Origin: Drosophila persimilis
Lineage: Eukaryota; Arthropoda; Insecta; Diptera; Drosophilidae
Length of the DNA: 64,000 nt
Direction: 5' to 3'
Assembly: GCF_003286085.1 (NCBI RefSeq)
Contig: NW_020825340.1
Span: 1,488,001-1,552,000, forward strand
This document shows positions 37,003 to 48,801 of the stretch, one piece after another; position 1 is the first letter of the stretch, and the number at the start of each line of letters is the position of its first letter. The notes beneath the pieces were generated by a model. That model did no database searches, had not been told where the DNA came from, and saw nothing but the letters and a program-made list of their open reading frames with translations. The translations under genes were made by a program, and so were the position numbers.

Positions 37003-40000
37003 GAAAAAGGCAACAGAGTAAAGGCAAACCAAAAACAACAACAACAACAACAGCAACGTTCGACTGCAATCAAAACGCAGGCCGTAGCCATTACAACAAC
37101 AACAACAATGCCAAACGAAAACTACACCAGCAACAACAGCAGCATGGTCGAGCCCTCCTCGACCAAAAGCAAACCACAGAAAGCAACGAAATAAGAGAAT
37201 ACTCGTACAACAGAGAGGAAGGATCGAAGCCTTTGATACCCTTGCAGGATATACATATACAAATGTATACATATATGTATGTGAACCTGTACATATGTAT
37301 GTATCTGGTTTGAATCAAGCTTCGCAGAGTCTGAAACATAAACACACACTTCAATTAAACATTAAATACTGCAAACATTTATCTAAAGTAATTTAAATTA
37401 TTTTACTTAATTGTTTATTTAATTTATATTGATTTATTTTTTTAAAGTATTTTAAACACTTATTTAAGGTATTTATTTATTTGAAGTTTATTTGAATATT
37501 TTTGTGCACTACGCAGAAGTTTGAGCTTCGCTTTTGCTCATTTTTACGCGTATAGTTTGCTTTGGGGTGCCATAATATTTATTAATTTAATTTATTTTTA
37601 TTTTATTATATTTTATTCGAAGTGTTTTAAGTATTAAGTTATTTAAGGTATTTTTAATTATTTTACTCAATTTATTATTTATTATACATATGTATATTCA
37701 TTTCATTAATTGTATTTATTTATTTTTATTTTAAGTATTTTAAACACCTATGTACACCTTTTATTTCAAGTATAAACTAAATAGAATATATTAAATTAAT
37801 AGGATATTTAAACTAAATTTGAAAATAATTTAATTCAAATATGAAACGTATTTATGTGAAATATCATACATATACAGCGATTTACTAGTATCATATTTAA
37901 GTGAAAAAACTTTCTTTTTATGGTATGACTATTCGATTTTCAGGGTATTTTTCCAGCACAAGACACGGCATGAAGCGATCCCAATATTTGCCCAATACTG
38001 CACTCAGATTATGTGCCATATATCCTCCGTTGAGTGGCAGTGCCTCTCGCTGTTGCAACCATCTGATGCCAAGAGTGATACCCACCAAAAGTGTATCCGA
38101 GTAATGCTCGTATCAACAACAAACGACCATAAAAACAACAACAGCCGCACCTTCGAACCCACACAGACACAAACATGCACGCCATATATACATACATATA
38201 CATATGTACATATACATATATACAGGTATAATCTCGCTCATTTCTTGTGTATATTCTCTTCCTCCTGCTGTGGACGGAGCCGAGAGCCTGGAGCTGTCGT
38301 CGTCGTCGTCGTCGGATCGTGGCGAGGCGATTCGAAATTAAGAAAAAGTAAGAGAAAGACTAGAAGGCAGAGTAGTGGCCTGGACAGCACCGAAGAGTAC
38401 ATGCCCCGCAAGATGCTTCCCTGGGGAGACTCATTCGCGTTGAAGGAGTACAGATACCCGGCGATAGGGTATGCAGAAATCAAATCGAACCACGGACGCG
38501 TGTTGGTCTACCATATCTTTGACTCAATCTTGTGGCAGAGCCCCGTCCATGTCCGTGTCCCGGCCTGGACTGTCTTGGATTCGATCCGCAGCATGCGGCT
38601 TTCGGTCGGGCCGCAGATCTCTGGCTCTCCCTCTGTTTCTGGTGGCAGAGTGATGGCCGATGGCCGATGGTCGACAGGGGGGGGCGGAGATAATTTCGAG
38701 TGAGTGCTGAGGGCGGTGATGATGAACCAAAGGTAAGGCATGGGCCATATACAATTGAGAGGCGGACGGCATTTCGTTCTGGTTCTGGGGGAAAAAACCA
38801 AAAAAAAAAAACAAGAGCTCTTTTCCCAAAGATCGGATCGGTTTGGCTTTGAGTTAACCAAAAAAAAATTAAATTCCCCATCAAATGCAATAATTTAGTG
38901 ACATACAAAATACGTTTGTATAGTATTCCATTCTAAATGGAACAAATAAATAAACTTGGCGCCAGACAAACCTCTGAATATTTATATTGTCTGCTAAACG
39001 GATTGGGTCTTCAAGATCTCTCCCTCATCCCCACAGCTAATTTATTCCAAAATACGGGAAATGCATAAATAAATAAGCCAAACCGAGCTCCGACACTTGC
39101 AAAAATGAAACTAATGCCAACAACAACAGCAAAAAGCCAACCCAAAAAAGCCAAAAGAGTCTAGATATATACCCTATCGGATAGGCATTTCATTAAGGGT
39201 TCTCCCACATATGTACCTCTCTTTGATTCGCTCTGAACTGCAATCGCTGTTAGGCACCCATGATACCCCTGTTTCGAAAAGAGTATCGAAACCGGGCCAA
39301 GATCGGTTTGAACGTTTGTTTTGCAGACATAAATCTCAAGAGCAAAACAACAGACAACAAAATGTGTGTGTGGAAGCCGCAGGGCTACAGGTCCACGGGT
39401 CCACGGGTCCATCAAAAGATTTCAGATTAATTCCCATAATTTTGTATAGCTTCTCTTTTTGGTTATTAATCGAAACGGGTTTTGTGTGTGTGTTCTTTAA
39501 ATTGCATTTCGGAACATTTCGATTGTAGGGGACATACATTTCGGCCAGCCCGGTTCTGGTGGGGCTTTGTGTTTCTCTTTTGGCTTTTGGCAGACACTTG
39601 AGTGAGGTTTGACTGTCTCTGAGGCTGTCCGACAGTCCCACTGTCCCACTGTCTAGCTGTCTGGCTCGGCTTATGTGTTCATTTGTTTATCGCTGGGACA
39701 GTCGCAGGCGGCCCCAGAAACCAGTCCGAGCCCAGATGAAGTTCTATCGTAATTGCGTATAACTTTTGAGTACAATACATTAAGGTATAATTGTCAGACA
39801 GACTGGCAGCCCAATGGCACAGGCACAAGCCCCAAGAATGGGGCAACAGCAGCACACAGAAGGGGCAAAAGCAGGCGAAGGGGCAGGGGCAGAACTTCAA
39901 AATGGGAAAGATGTTGTTTGCCGCTTTCTGGTGTTGGTGTTTGGGTATTTATTATATAAGCATGCGAAATTACGTAAGCACTTGTCGAGCACATGCCTTG

Positions 40001-40581
40001 CAGCATTAGTAATTCTCTTGCGGCCCCTGCCACCCCCCACCCCGCGCCCCTGGCTGCCTGTTGCTGCCCAACGCGTCCGTTTCTGCCTGCAGTTATTAAT
40101 GTGAGCATCGCCGACTCGTTTGAGGCCGAGTAATTACAGGCCCTATCCAACAGTTGATCTCTAAACCGAACAGGTACTATATCATGTGCCCTGATCTCTT
40201 CCTGAAGTCTCTCTCGCTCTCTCCCTCTCTCTCTCTCCCTCTCTCTCTCTTTTCTGTTTACTCGAGCATGAGGAATCGATTGGGGGGCATGAGATTGAAG
40301 CGTTTCAAATGGATTTATCTACGAAGAAGGGCGTGGCTAAGGCCACATTCATTAGCCCCACAACAGAATTGGAATTAAATCAGTGTAAAGTGGATTCAGA
40401 AGCTGTTCAATAGAGAACCGACGGATTCTACAAGTTTTATAGCGAAGATCGGGGTCACCACCCAGGAAATGTTGAACAAGTACCACTAAAAAGGAAGTTC
40501 AAATCAGATGCTGTTTATCTAAAGTATTTTTCAATGCCCTTCTTTAGGTGTTTAGTCGTGGAGAGACTTTAGCGAACCAAT
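37003..40581. other. Gene-free stretch
   Basis: No supportable gene. The stretch holds (CAA)n/(CAG)n repeats at about 37030-37140, an AT-rich duplicated block at 37.38-37.87 kb, a (GTC)n run near 38300, and pyrimidine-rich tracts. A long plus-strand frame at about 38.0-38.7 kb is judged spurious. Confidence 0.55.
37380..37870. repeat. AT-rich block, ~285-bp duplication
   Basis: The segment AAGTATTTTAAACAC(T/C)TAT occurs near 37447 and 37733. The preceding TAATTATTTTACT(T/C)AATT occurs at corresponding distances. This indicates two diverged copies of a unit of about 285 bp, separated by a less AT-rich spacer near 37505-37570. Confidence 0.65.
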
Positions 40582-41688
40582 ATGCCTGTAGCCAAGACCT
40601 ATGTGATCTCCATCTGCTTGGCGCTGCTTCTAACAGGCGCCCATTCCTTTAAGGAAGTTCTTATCGTGGGCCGCAACGGGACGATGAGGTACGAGCCCGC
40701 CCTACTAACCCTCGAACAGATGCGCACCTTTGCGGAGCTCTCAGACCCGGAGCACTTGCGGCAAACAGTCCACAGGCTGGCAGTGAGGCGAGTCGTTGGT
40801 ACTCCGGGACATGCCGCCGTGCGGGATTTCATCATCGACTCCCTTAGGGCGCTGGGATGGCACGTGAATCTGGACATTTTCAACGGACAAGTGCCGATCC
40901 TGGGTTCCGTGACGTTCCACAATATCGTGGCCAAGCTGAGCTGCAAGGCCAGGCGGTACCTGATGCTGGGCTGCCACTACGACAGCAAGTACTTGGCTCG
41001 ATCAGAGTACGTGGGTGCCACGGATGCGGCCGTTTCCTGTGCCCTGATGTTGAACATGGCCCGAGTGCTGCAGAAGCAGCTGCGGGCCTTGCGGCAGGCC
41101 CAGATCGGCCTCCTGTTCGTGTTCTTTGATGGAACGGAGGCCATCGGGAGTTGGTCCGACGAGGAATCGCTTTACGGCTCCCGTCACCTGGCGGACCTCA
41201 TGTACGAGAGGGGCCTGCTGGACGGCATAGACCTTTTCGTACTGCTCGACCGCGTTGGGGCCAAGGACATGTCCTTCTTCAGCCACATTCCCCGCACGGT
41301 CGGATGGTTCCAGCGTTTGGTTCAACTGGAGCAGAAGCTGTCCAAAGCAGGACTGTTAAAAGCGCAGCGATCGTACTTCCAATTCATCGCCAGGGACGAT
41401 CCGCGGGACGATCATGTGCCATTCCTCAGGCGCCAGGTGCCCGTTCTGCACCTGACAGCGGAGGAGTCCTCCACCCAGGTGTGGCACAAGGTCACCGATG
41501 TCGAGGGCAGAGTGGACTACGGCAGCACGGAGCAAGTGGCTCTGATTGTACGCCTGTTTGTCCTCGAATATCTGCTGTCGGCTCCGTCATCCTCCGGCCA
41601 GCTGCTCCCCCCCTGCCTGGCCCTACTCTCGACTCTCGCTGCTCTGTCTCTGTCTCTGCCGCTGCCGCTGCCTCTGCGTCTGTCCTGA
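40582..41688 (+). CDS. Secreted M28 glutaminyl-cyclase-like protein
   Basis: An intronless frame of 368 residues. Family glutaminyl cyclases turn N-terminal Gln/Glu into pyroglutamate using one zinc ion. Residues 1-22 are a signal peptide (hydrophobic VISICLALLLTG, cleavage near AHS). Family motifs in order: HYDSK at 132-136; VGATD ending in the zinc ligand D148; FFDGTEA at 181-187; SLYGSRHLA at 196-204; LLD ending in D223; DDHVPFLRR at 276-284; VWH ending in H302. The usual FFDGEEA reads GTEA, so the general-base Glu is Thr185 while the next Glu, the zinc ligand, is kept as E186. Enzyme activity is therefore doubtful. The last 30 residues (after SSSG) are a Leu/Ser/Pro tail encoded by CTGTCT-type repeats, either a degenerate anchor signal or a microsatellite extension. 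The ATG is the first in frame after AGCGAACCAAT. Lack of introns would fit a retrogene origin (inference). Confidence 0.9.
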   Translation: MPVAKTYVISICLALLLTGAHSFKEVLIVGRNGTMRYEPALLTLEQMRTFAELSDPEHLRQTVHRLAVRRVVGTPGHAAVRDFIIDSLRALGWHVNLDIFNGQVPILGSVTFHNIVAKLSCKARRYLMLGCHYDSKYLARSEYVGATDAAVSCALMLNMARVLQKQLRALRQAQIGLLFVFFDGTEAIGSWSDEESLYGSRHLADLMYERGLLDGIDLFVLLDRVGAKDMSFFSHIPRTVGWFQRLVQLEQKLSKAGLLKAQRSYFQFIARDDPRDDHVPFLRRQVPVLHLTAEESSTQVWHKVTDVEGRVDYGSTEQVALIVRLFVLEYLLSAPSSSGQLLPPCLALLSTLAALSLSLPLPLPLRLS

Positions 41689-41850
41689 GCAGACTTTTGA
41701 CTTGTCCAGGCAACCGAATCGTATCAAATTTCCATCCATCCTTTGCTCGCCCCAAAAAAGCCACCAGAGAGCCACAGGCAACACTCGAAATTTATGTACG
41801 CTGCTCCTCTCTCGTTGAAAACAACACAAAAGTTAATTAAACTTGAAAAT

Positions 41851-41856
41851 AATAAA
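41851..41856 (+). terminator. Poly(A) signal of the cyclase-like gene
   Basis: AATAAA lies 163 nt after the TGA of the glutaminyl-cyclase-like gene. It is the first canonical hexamer downstream. Confidence 0.55.
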
Positions 41857-43009
41857 AGCAAAGCAAAGCCATGCCGTACCCGACCAGAACAGGACAGACC
41901 AGGAGCAGGACAGGAACAGGACAGGAACGGGGGCAGCAGCAGCAGCAGCAGAAGGAAGAGGATGAGGAGGAGCAGAAATGGATGTGGAGTATAATGAAAC
42001 ACAAAAAGTGTACATCAGAGCCAGCGGGCACCAAATGGCTGACACGGGCACCGCCAAATGCACTGGCCAAAAAAACCCCATTCAAATCAATCAGAAATAT
42101 ACTCCAGAATATTTTCCATAAAAGAATTAATATAGTAAATGGTTGTATGTTATAGAAAATATTTGTATTTTCATCCCAAAATTTTGAAATATCCTAGACG
42201 TTGATGCTTCTTTCCCTCAGTGTGGCCATGGATATACATAGGTAAGAGGCAGGGGCAAGGGCGACGCGGTGGCATGGTCATCATTAGCATATCGCCGACA
42301 GCGGCGCGAAAAAGGGTTCCATTTGAAAAGTTAATCGCCAGCTGATGCTGGCCTGCGATTGCGCGAGCTGCGGCTGCGGCGGTGGCTGTGGCAGGGACGG
42401 TGGGGCATGCACTGGGACTGGGACTGGGACTGGGGCAGGGTGACGATGACTGCGTTGACACTGACAGGCCCTGGACCCCGCCCCACTGGATACATATCCC
42501 TGTCGTCGGACTTTATCTGCGGACTGCAATAAAAACGGACAATAATTAAAACTGGCAATGGGGCAGCGGTAGCAAATAGAACTGCCCTGCCCTGCCCTGC
42601 CCTGCCCCACTCCGCCTCCAGCCCCGCAAAAACATCACAATTGGCCAAGCGCGAAGGGTTTTCCCTGCTCCAGCTCAGGCCATGTGAATCGGTGGACATT
42701 ACGGGACATTTGTTCTTTGGACTTTGTTCGAAGAGTTTTCATATCATTTCTTACTTTCGTTTTTGTTTTTAATGGCAGCCAAAAGTTTCGTCGGGCTCTT
42801 ACCCAACATTCATTAACAGTCTGCGGCCATTCGCCTAACCCTTTTCTGTTTAATCAACGAAAAATTGTACAATTCATACACACTCGTTAGCATACACACA
42901 TGTACAGTGCGTTTTATAGATTTAAGGATACTCGCATTTGATATTGCTTTTTGAGTGATTTTATTCCAAGAACAAGTGAATATTTAGCAAATAAAAAATA
43001 AATAAAACT
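41857..43009. other. Gene-free stretch
   Basis: Nothing supportable. It has CAGCAG and GGACAG repeats near 41.9 kb and a (GGGACT)n run near 42415-42435. Short frames are repeat-derived. Confidence 0.55.
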
Positions 43010-43640
43010 AACCTTTTCATCTGCATTTCTCTACCTCATTCTGAATCTTTTTTTGTTGTCGCGCGAGAATTTCCTAACACCGAAGTCAGCTCCGCCTACA
43101 CACACACGAACACCGTTTAGGGGAGAGCAATGCCAATAAGAGCAAAAATTAGGAGTGTATAAATATTAGGTGAGGCTAGCCTCGCACGCACTTTGTATGC
43201 ATATATATGCACAAGCCAAACGAGAGAGAGAGAGAACACACCTCAGCTGCTACTATTGAGCGACTTGCATGGAGAGCGCTCGCTTTTTTTCCTACTTTCT
43301 TCTCTTCTTCGTTGCGCCTTTGCTCGCCACCACACAGCAGAAGATCTCGTGACCACATTTTGCACATGAAAAAAATGAATTAACGCAAAATATCAACAAA
43401 AAAACACACACTTGTTGCACTTCACTTCTCTCACACATATTTCCGCAGTTTTTACCCTTTTCCATGCATTTTACACTTTATCACTGATTTTTTCTTGCTC
43501 TTATTGGACTTTGGGGACATATTAAGTGTTTATTCACTTCTAGACAGCAGGGCAACAGTTTTTCCGTATGATTTTTCACTATTTCCCGACTTTTCACGCA
43601 CCGAAACGCGGAGCTGACTTAAAAGCGCGCGCTTGGGCCG
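43010..43640 (-). promoter_or_regulatory. Candidate promoter / 5' non-coding exon
   Basis: This segment differs in texture from its surroundings. On the minus strand it reads like a fly 5' UTR: scattered ATGs with short frames, GTGAAAAGT-type A-rich stretches, GAGAGAG tracts at about 43220, and a possible splice donor AAAAG/GTTAGT near 43012. A 13-bp inverted repeat, AAGTCAGCTCCGC, brackets most of it. If it is a first exon, the next exons would lie to the left, and the microprotein pair at 36.5-37.0 kb is one possibility. It could equally be a short mobile element. Confidence 0.25.
43083..43620. repeat. 13-bp inverted repeat pair, ~0.54 kb apart
   Basis: AAGTCAGCTCCGC near 43084-43096 and its reverse complement GCGGAGCTGACTT near 43608-43620 are a perfect match. 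The flanks do not show a clear target-site duplication. Confidence 0.5.
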
Positions 43641-44223
43641 AAAGAAAATATGAATATGGGAGAGGGTGAGAGTGAGAGTGACAGATGCGTCGGTGGCTTA
43701 GTGCACGTTCCAATTCCAATGCTTCCAATGCTCTCTGGCTGCTCTCCATTCTAATGGCTCGCGTATAGGAAGTTTGCATTCTTGTTCTATTCTCCCTCTC
43801 TCCATGCAAAAGAAGATGGAACGTGACCTGTGCGTTGGAGTGCGATGGCGAGAAAAGTAAGAAGTGATGCTCTCTTTTTGCTTGCTTATGAAAATAGTTT
43901 TTTGTTTTCTCTCTCCCACTGCAAAGGGAATGCTGAACATTAATGTAACCTTTATCCCAATGGTCTTCGCATTACCGAAACGCACTGTATGTCACAAAAA
44001 TTATCACATTTTCCGGTTTGTTCGCTATTTGAATTTCAGCAGGTCTGGTCTGCGTTTTTTTTGTTTCTTCTTTTTCCCCCTTTTTTTCTTTTTTCTTCAA
44101 ACAAATAACCGTAAAAATCTTTGCCATCCACATCGGCCGTAAAAAGGGGATTTCATTTTAATTGCATACGAATTTCTTTGCTTTTTTCATCTCTGTGTGT
44201 TGTTTTTTTTTTTGGCTCTTTTT

Positions 44224-44252
44224 GTGTGTGCGTGTGTGTGTGTGTGTGTGTA
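44224..44252. repeat. (TG)n microsatellite
   Basis: About 13 TG units with one CG interruption. Confidence 0.92.
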
Positions 44253-45182
44253 TTCGAGTGCGAGTGCATCAGCGGATGATATGGTAGAGTGTCCCTAACC
44301 CCTAGTCGAAGGCTTGAGCATCTTTGCGGAGCGGGAGGAGATGCTCTCCGCCGTGTGTTGACTTTTATAATTAAGCCTTTTGTGTACATTTCCAGTTGAC
44401 GGAACCCCACCGGGCGGATGGGGAGCGCGGGAGCGGGCACTCGACAATCCACCTGGGGAGGAGCATCATAAAAAGGATTTATTGTGCGCAATTAAAGAAA
44501 ATATATTACCGAGTTCTCGGGTCCAAGTTCTCCTGTTTTTCTTCATGGATTTTGGAAAGTTCTTCACTCCCTTCCCCCACCACCGCCGAGGGGCCATTGA
44601 ATTATGCAAAATCATTTAAATGCGTCGCCCCGAAAACTTTTACCAAACATTTCTACGCCGACTTAACCACTTTGGCATGTGTCCCAGATTCTTATTGTTA
44701 TTGTTCTTGTTGTTGTTTGTCGTTTGCCGGAGAGCTTAAGTTCATAATGTTCATAGAGAGAGAGAGAGAGAGCGCGTCACGCTGGATACTCGCAGTGCTC
44801 CCAGCCAGAAGGGTGTCGTGTCCCGATTACAATTGCCAGGACACAATGGAGGCGGTGGCTGTGGCGGTGGCAGGAGGATGGGGGATGGGGGAGCCGCAAC
44901 CGTAGCCGGAGCCGTAGCCGGAGCCGGAGCCCTTTCCTTCCACATGCGTTGCCCGGGTTAATTGCTCAAGTTCAAAATTAAAATATTTATTACAATGAAA
45001 AACTTTGGCACTTTCGCGACGCCAACGTGACGAACAAAAGGAGCAGCTTACGAGTGAGTTCCGTTCTTGCCTCCTGCCTCCTGCCCCATGCCCCATGCCC
45101 CATTCCAGCCCATCCCCTTGCCACATGAGAGTTGTTTAATTTGTTTTCCGCTTACCGTGTGTTTGTGTTTGTGTGGGTTTAC

Positions 45183-45208
45183 GCACACACACACACACAC
45201 ACACACAT
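45183..45208. repeat. (CA)n microsatellite
   Basis: About 13 CA units. Confidence 0.95.
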
Positions 45209-45554
45209 GAGGAGGCTCTTGAAAGGTGAACGATGTCGGCACCCCCCGGAACAATGGAACTTACATGCAAGTACGAGTATAAGAAGTGAAATTATTTCAG
45301 AAAAGTGCCAGGAAGCCGTCTTCTAATTGACATTGCAATGGGATTTCCCCATGAGAGTGTGTGCCCTGCCATTCATTTCCAGATGGTTACTTCTCGGGTG
45401 GATCGATTCGGTGGGATTCGGCATTCGCTTCGTTCCATTAATTTGAATCAGCGTCTCAGCTTTCTCATTACATCGTAACACACGCCCAAGAGGCACTGAA
45501 CGAAGCAGGTGTCGTCATTTTTACAATGACAGATTCGAAAATTTCGGTTTTCTT

Positions 45555-45584
45555 TTCTCGCTCACTCCCGAACGAGAGCGAGAA
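45555..45584. repeat. 9-bp inverted repeat
   Basis: TTCTCGCTC (45555-45563) and GAGCGAGAA (45576-45584) form a perfect 9-bp stem with a 12-base spacer. No function is assigned. Confidence 0.6.
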
Positions 45585-48500
45585 GATTACTGCTGTGAAT
45601 ACTGGATGAATATTGTGGATTCATTTAGGAATCTGTCGATTAAAATCTGTGTGAAGCCTGAAATCTAAGGATATTGGATGTATATGATGTGCCATTCGTG
45701 ATTAGAGATTAATCTCATCTGGGAAACATTCCCGGTAACTCAAATATGTGCTTATTTTTATCCAAGATACCATTTTCCATTGGTTAGATATTTTTCCATT
45801 CGATATTTTACGTTTTCTCAATAACAAATCGAATTGAATTCATTCAATAGCCGTAATAAGGCTTGAACTCCCTGCCTATTGGTTTGATTATGGGCAATAC
45901 GATTATTTTCAGGCCTTCCCGCCATTCATGGGCCGGCTCTGATCTCTCTCCACATTTAATAAGCCTGCCAGTCAGCCAGCCCCGTCCATAATTGCCGTAA
46001 TCCCCTGCCACCCCGTATGTGAATGGGTTGCCCTGCCGTCTAGATAGCCATTAGAACAGGTGTTGCCAGCGGCATTGTGGCCGGATTCAATTCCCTTCAA
46101 TCTGCCGTGAAGATACTCGTCTCGCAAACAAAAAAAAAAAGAAAAGAGAGGAAAGACAGGCCGGAGCTTGTTTGGAAAAGCTTTAAACATGTAACATGCG
46201 GCGCCTTTTCATCATCCTTTGCCCCCCTCCCCACCACCTTCTCGGTTTTTCTCTTGTCTACACAGTCCCACTCTGTGCATCGTCTCGATTATCATTTGAG
46301 TGTATTGAAAATTTGAAACGCATGAATAGTCAGGGCCGGATCGTCCTGGGGCTAAACGAGACGGTCGGTGCCTGGGCCAAGGCATTCCAAGGGTTTATCT
46401 GCGCACTCCAGTCGGGTGGGGGGGGGTGGGTTAGGTGCTGGGGCGGATATGGCCAAACACATCCGTTGGCAGATGTTTTTCACATAGCTCAAAGCACACC
46501 CCCCACAAAACACAAACACACACGAACACACACATTGGTATACCCTTCCAAAGAATCGAATAACTTTGTCATACCTTTCGATGTCTATAAAGACCTCTCC
46601 TCCAGCTCTTCCAGTCGCCAGATCTCGAGCTCCTAAGTATTTTCCCTGTATAATACTTTCCACAAAATGTAATTTAGTTTATAGAATTCCTAATGGATAT
46701 CCCTGAAATTAGTTAGGGCATTCCGCGTTCGATGTGTGGCCCCCAACAGTGCCCCCGCGCGTTGCACCCATTAACTTTGCCGCTGCTCAGAAGTGAAACA
46801 GCAGCAGCGGTGGCGGTGGCGGAGGCGGTGACGGAGGCAGCAACGTGAATGAGCAAGTGTTGCGGAAATGATTTGGTAGCTCCAGGGCTCCCCGGGCTGC
46901 CCCCGAGCTCCCCCGGGCACCTCTGACCACCGCACACCCCGTTTTTCGGCATCATGCCCGTACATTTTCATCTTCGTTCACGACCTCTTCATGATTGAAA
47001 AGTGTTTTGTTTTTGTTTCGGCTGCAGAATTGAAGTTTTCTATTATCTTTATCTGGCGGGCAACATGCGGTGCGGCTGGCTCTGGTTCGTATCTGGTGGG
47101 TGGGTGGGTGGCTGGAGGGTTGAGTGGTTGCTCGCTGCTGGTTGTGCGGTTGCAAGTGCATGTGCAGCTGCCCCACGACAGCATCCTTCGTGTAGACCAA
47201 TCTTCCAGTTGGTTTTGCATCGATGGGGCATCTAATGTAATGATTGCAATGCTTTTTATTTTATTTTTATTTCAAAAATTGTCACAAATTCCATGCAACG
47301 TAATACCAGGGTTGCAAACAATACCAACGAATAGTTAATGATTTCTATACCGGGGGTCTTCCTTCTAATGATAACCTGCCAGCTCTTTGAAGTCTGGAAA
47401 CTGATCAAGTTTTGGCGTCGAATAATTAGTATGCGCCTCAGAGCCAAGGTATGAATGATATAGAAAGCTTTAGTTATATATATGGATATTTCAAGGCTGG
47501 ATTCTTACCAGGTCTACCATATAGGTTAACCCAAACGACCCTCAACGGGGACACGCATAGGCCAGTAGGGCCCTTAGTTATGCGGATAACACGTCTAGCA
47601 TATGCATATATAATATATACGTAATATTTCAGGAAATATATCTTTGGTTTACGTATTTGTAGCAAACGTACAACCCTCAGATCAGCAGAGAACCCATTCA
47701 TATCCTGAGAACCCATCCTTATCCAGTAATAAGGAGTCTTTGCCTATGACTAGGGCTGTACATTAAGTCCATTGCGGACTTTAAAATATTACATTACTGC
47801 CATTACAAGAAACGCCTTATAGAAGTTCCACATCTTACGGCTTTTCTCTCGAAGGTAAATGGGTATATTACAATATATTCGTATGATATTCCGCTTTGAC
47901 CTCACTTTGTAATATGCAGAACTATGACTGAAGTGTAGTTCAGGCCTAAATCCCTGAGTTGAAGCTGAATGTTAACTATGCATCTCTGATCCAAGCCTAT
48001 AAATAATTTCCGACCTGAGTGGTCAAGCTGTATGAAAATTACTCACTAGCCAACGAACAACAGAGAACAGGGAAAGCGTGAAAATTGAATTGAATAAAGC
48101 AAAATCATGAAAATCAATCTGCTGTCGGCATAGGAGAGTGCACTGCTCACGTACACGTGTCCAACACTGGTTGGCACCACTACAATGCTCCACGCACACA
48201 AGTGCACGGCACAACATGTGAGTGTTTTGGGAACAACGATAATCGTGAGGCGACTAGCCTCGAATGGGAGGACTATATACGATCCGTCATCATGGCCGTG
48301 TCGAACGAGCCATGTCTTTCTCAGAGGCTATAAGAACTTGAGAAGACTCCAGATGTGATATTGCACTGCCACAAAGCCCTCACTGTAGCACCTGTCCTTG
48401 TCCAGTGTATCAGAAATTGTCTAGAGTCTGCTGACTGAGATCGGATGAATCGGATGTAAACGTAGAGCTGCGGTCCTTGCCGCCATCAACTTGATGGGTG

Positions 48501-48766
48501 TTGGAGAGATCTTTTTGCACCCCTAGAAAGTCACGGGAGAAGCACAGAGGCTAGTCCTAGTTGACGGCATAAGCTATATAACATTTAAGTGGGAAGATGG
48601 AAATTGGCAGGATGCTTAAAGCTGGCCGAAGCTGTTTCTGCGTTCTTTTTTGTCGCATGAAAACTTTTTCACAAAGCCCGAAGGCGGCATACCTAGTCCA
48701 TCCCTTACTGCCGCTGCTGCCATATCCTTTAGCTACTTTCTGCTCCTCCACACTGCACACACTGCA

Positions 48767-48801
48767 CCATCATCATCATCATCATCATCGTCATCGTCAT
48801 C
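48767..48801. repeat. (ATC)n trinucleotide repeat
   Basis: ATC units with GTC interruptions. Confidence 0.9.

Noticed and set aside
38011..38703. Plus-strand frame of 230 codons
   Set aside because: It includes dinucleotide-repeat Tyr/His/Ile runs and a (GTC)n Val run, has no domain, and overlaps other open frames on the opposite strand.
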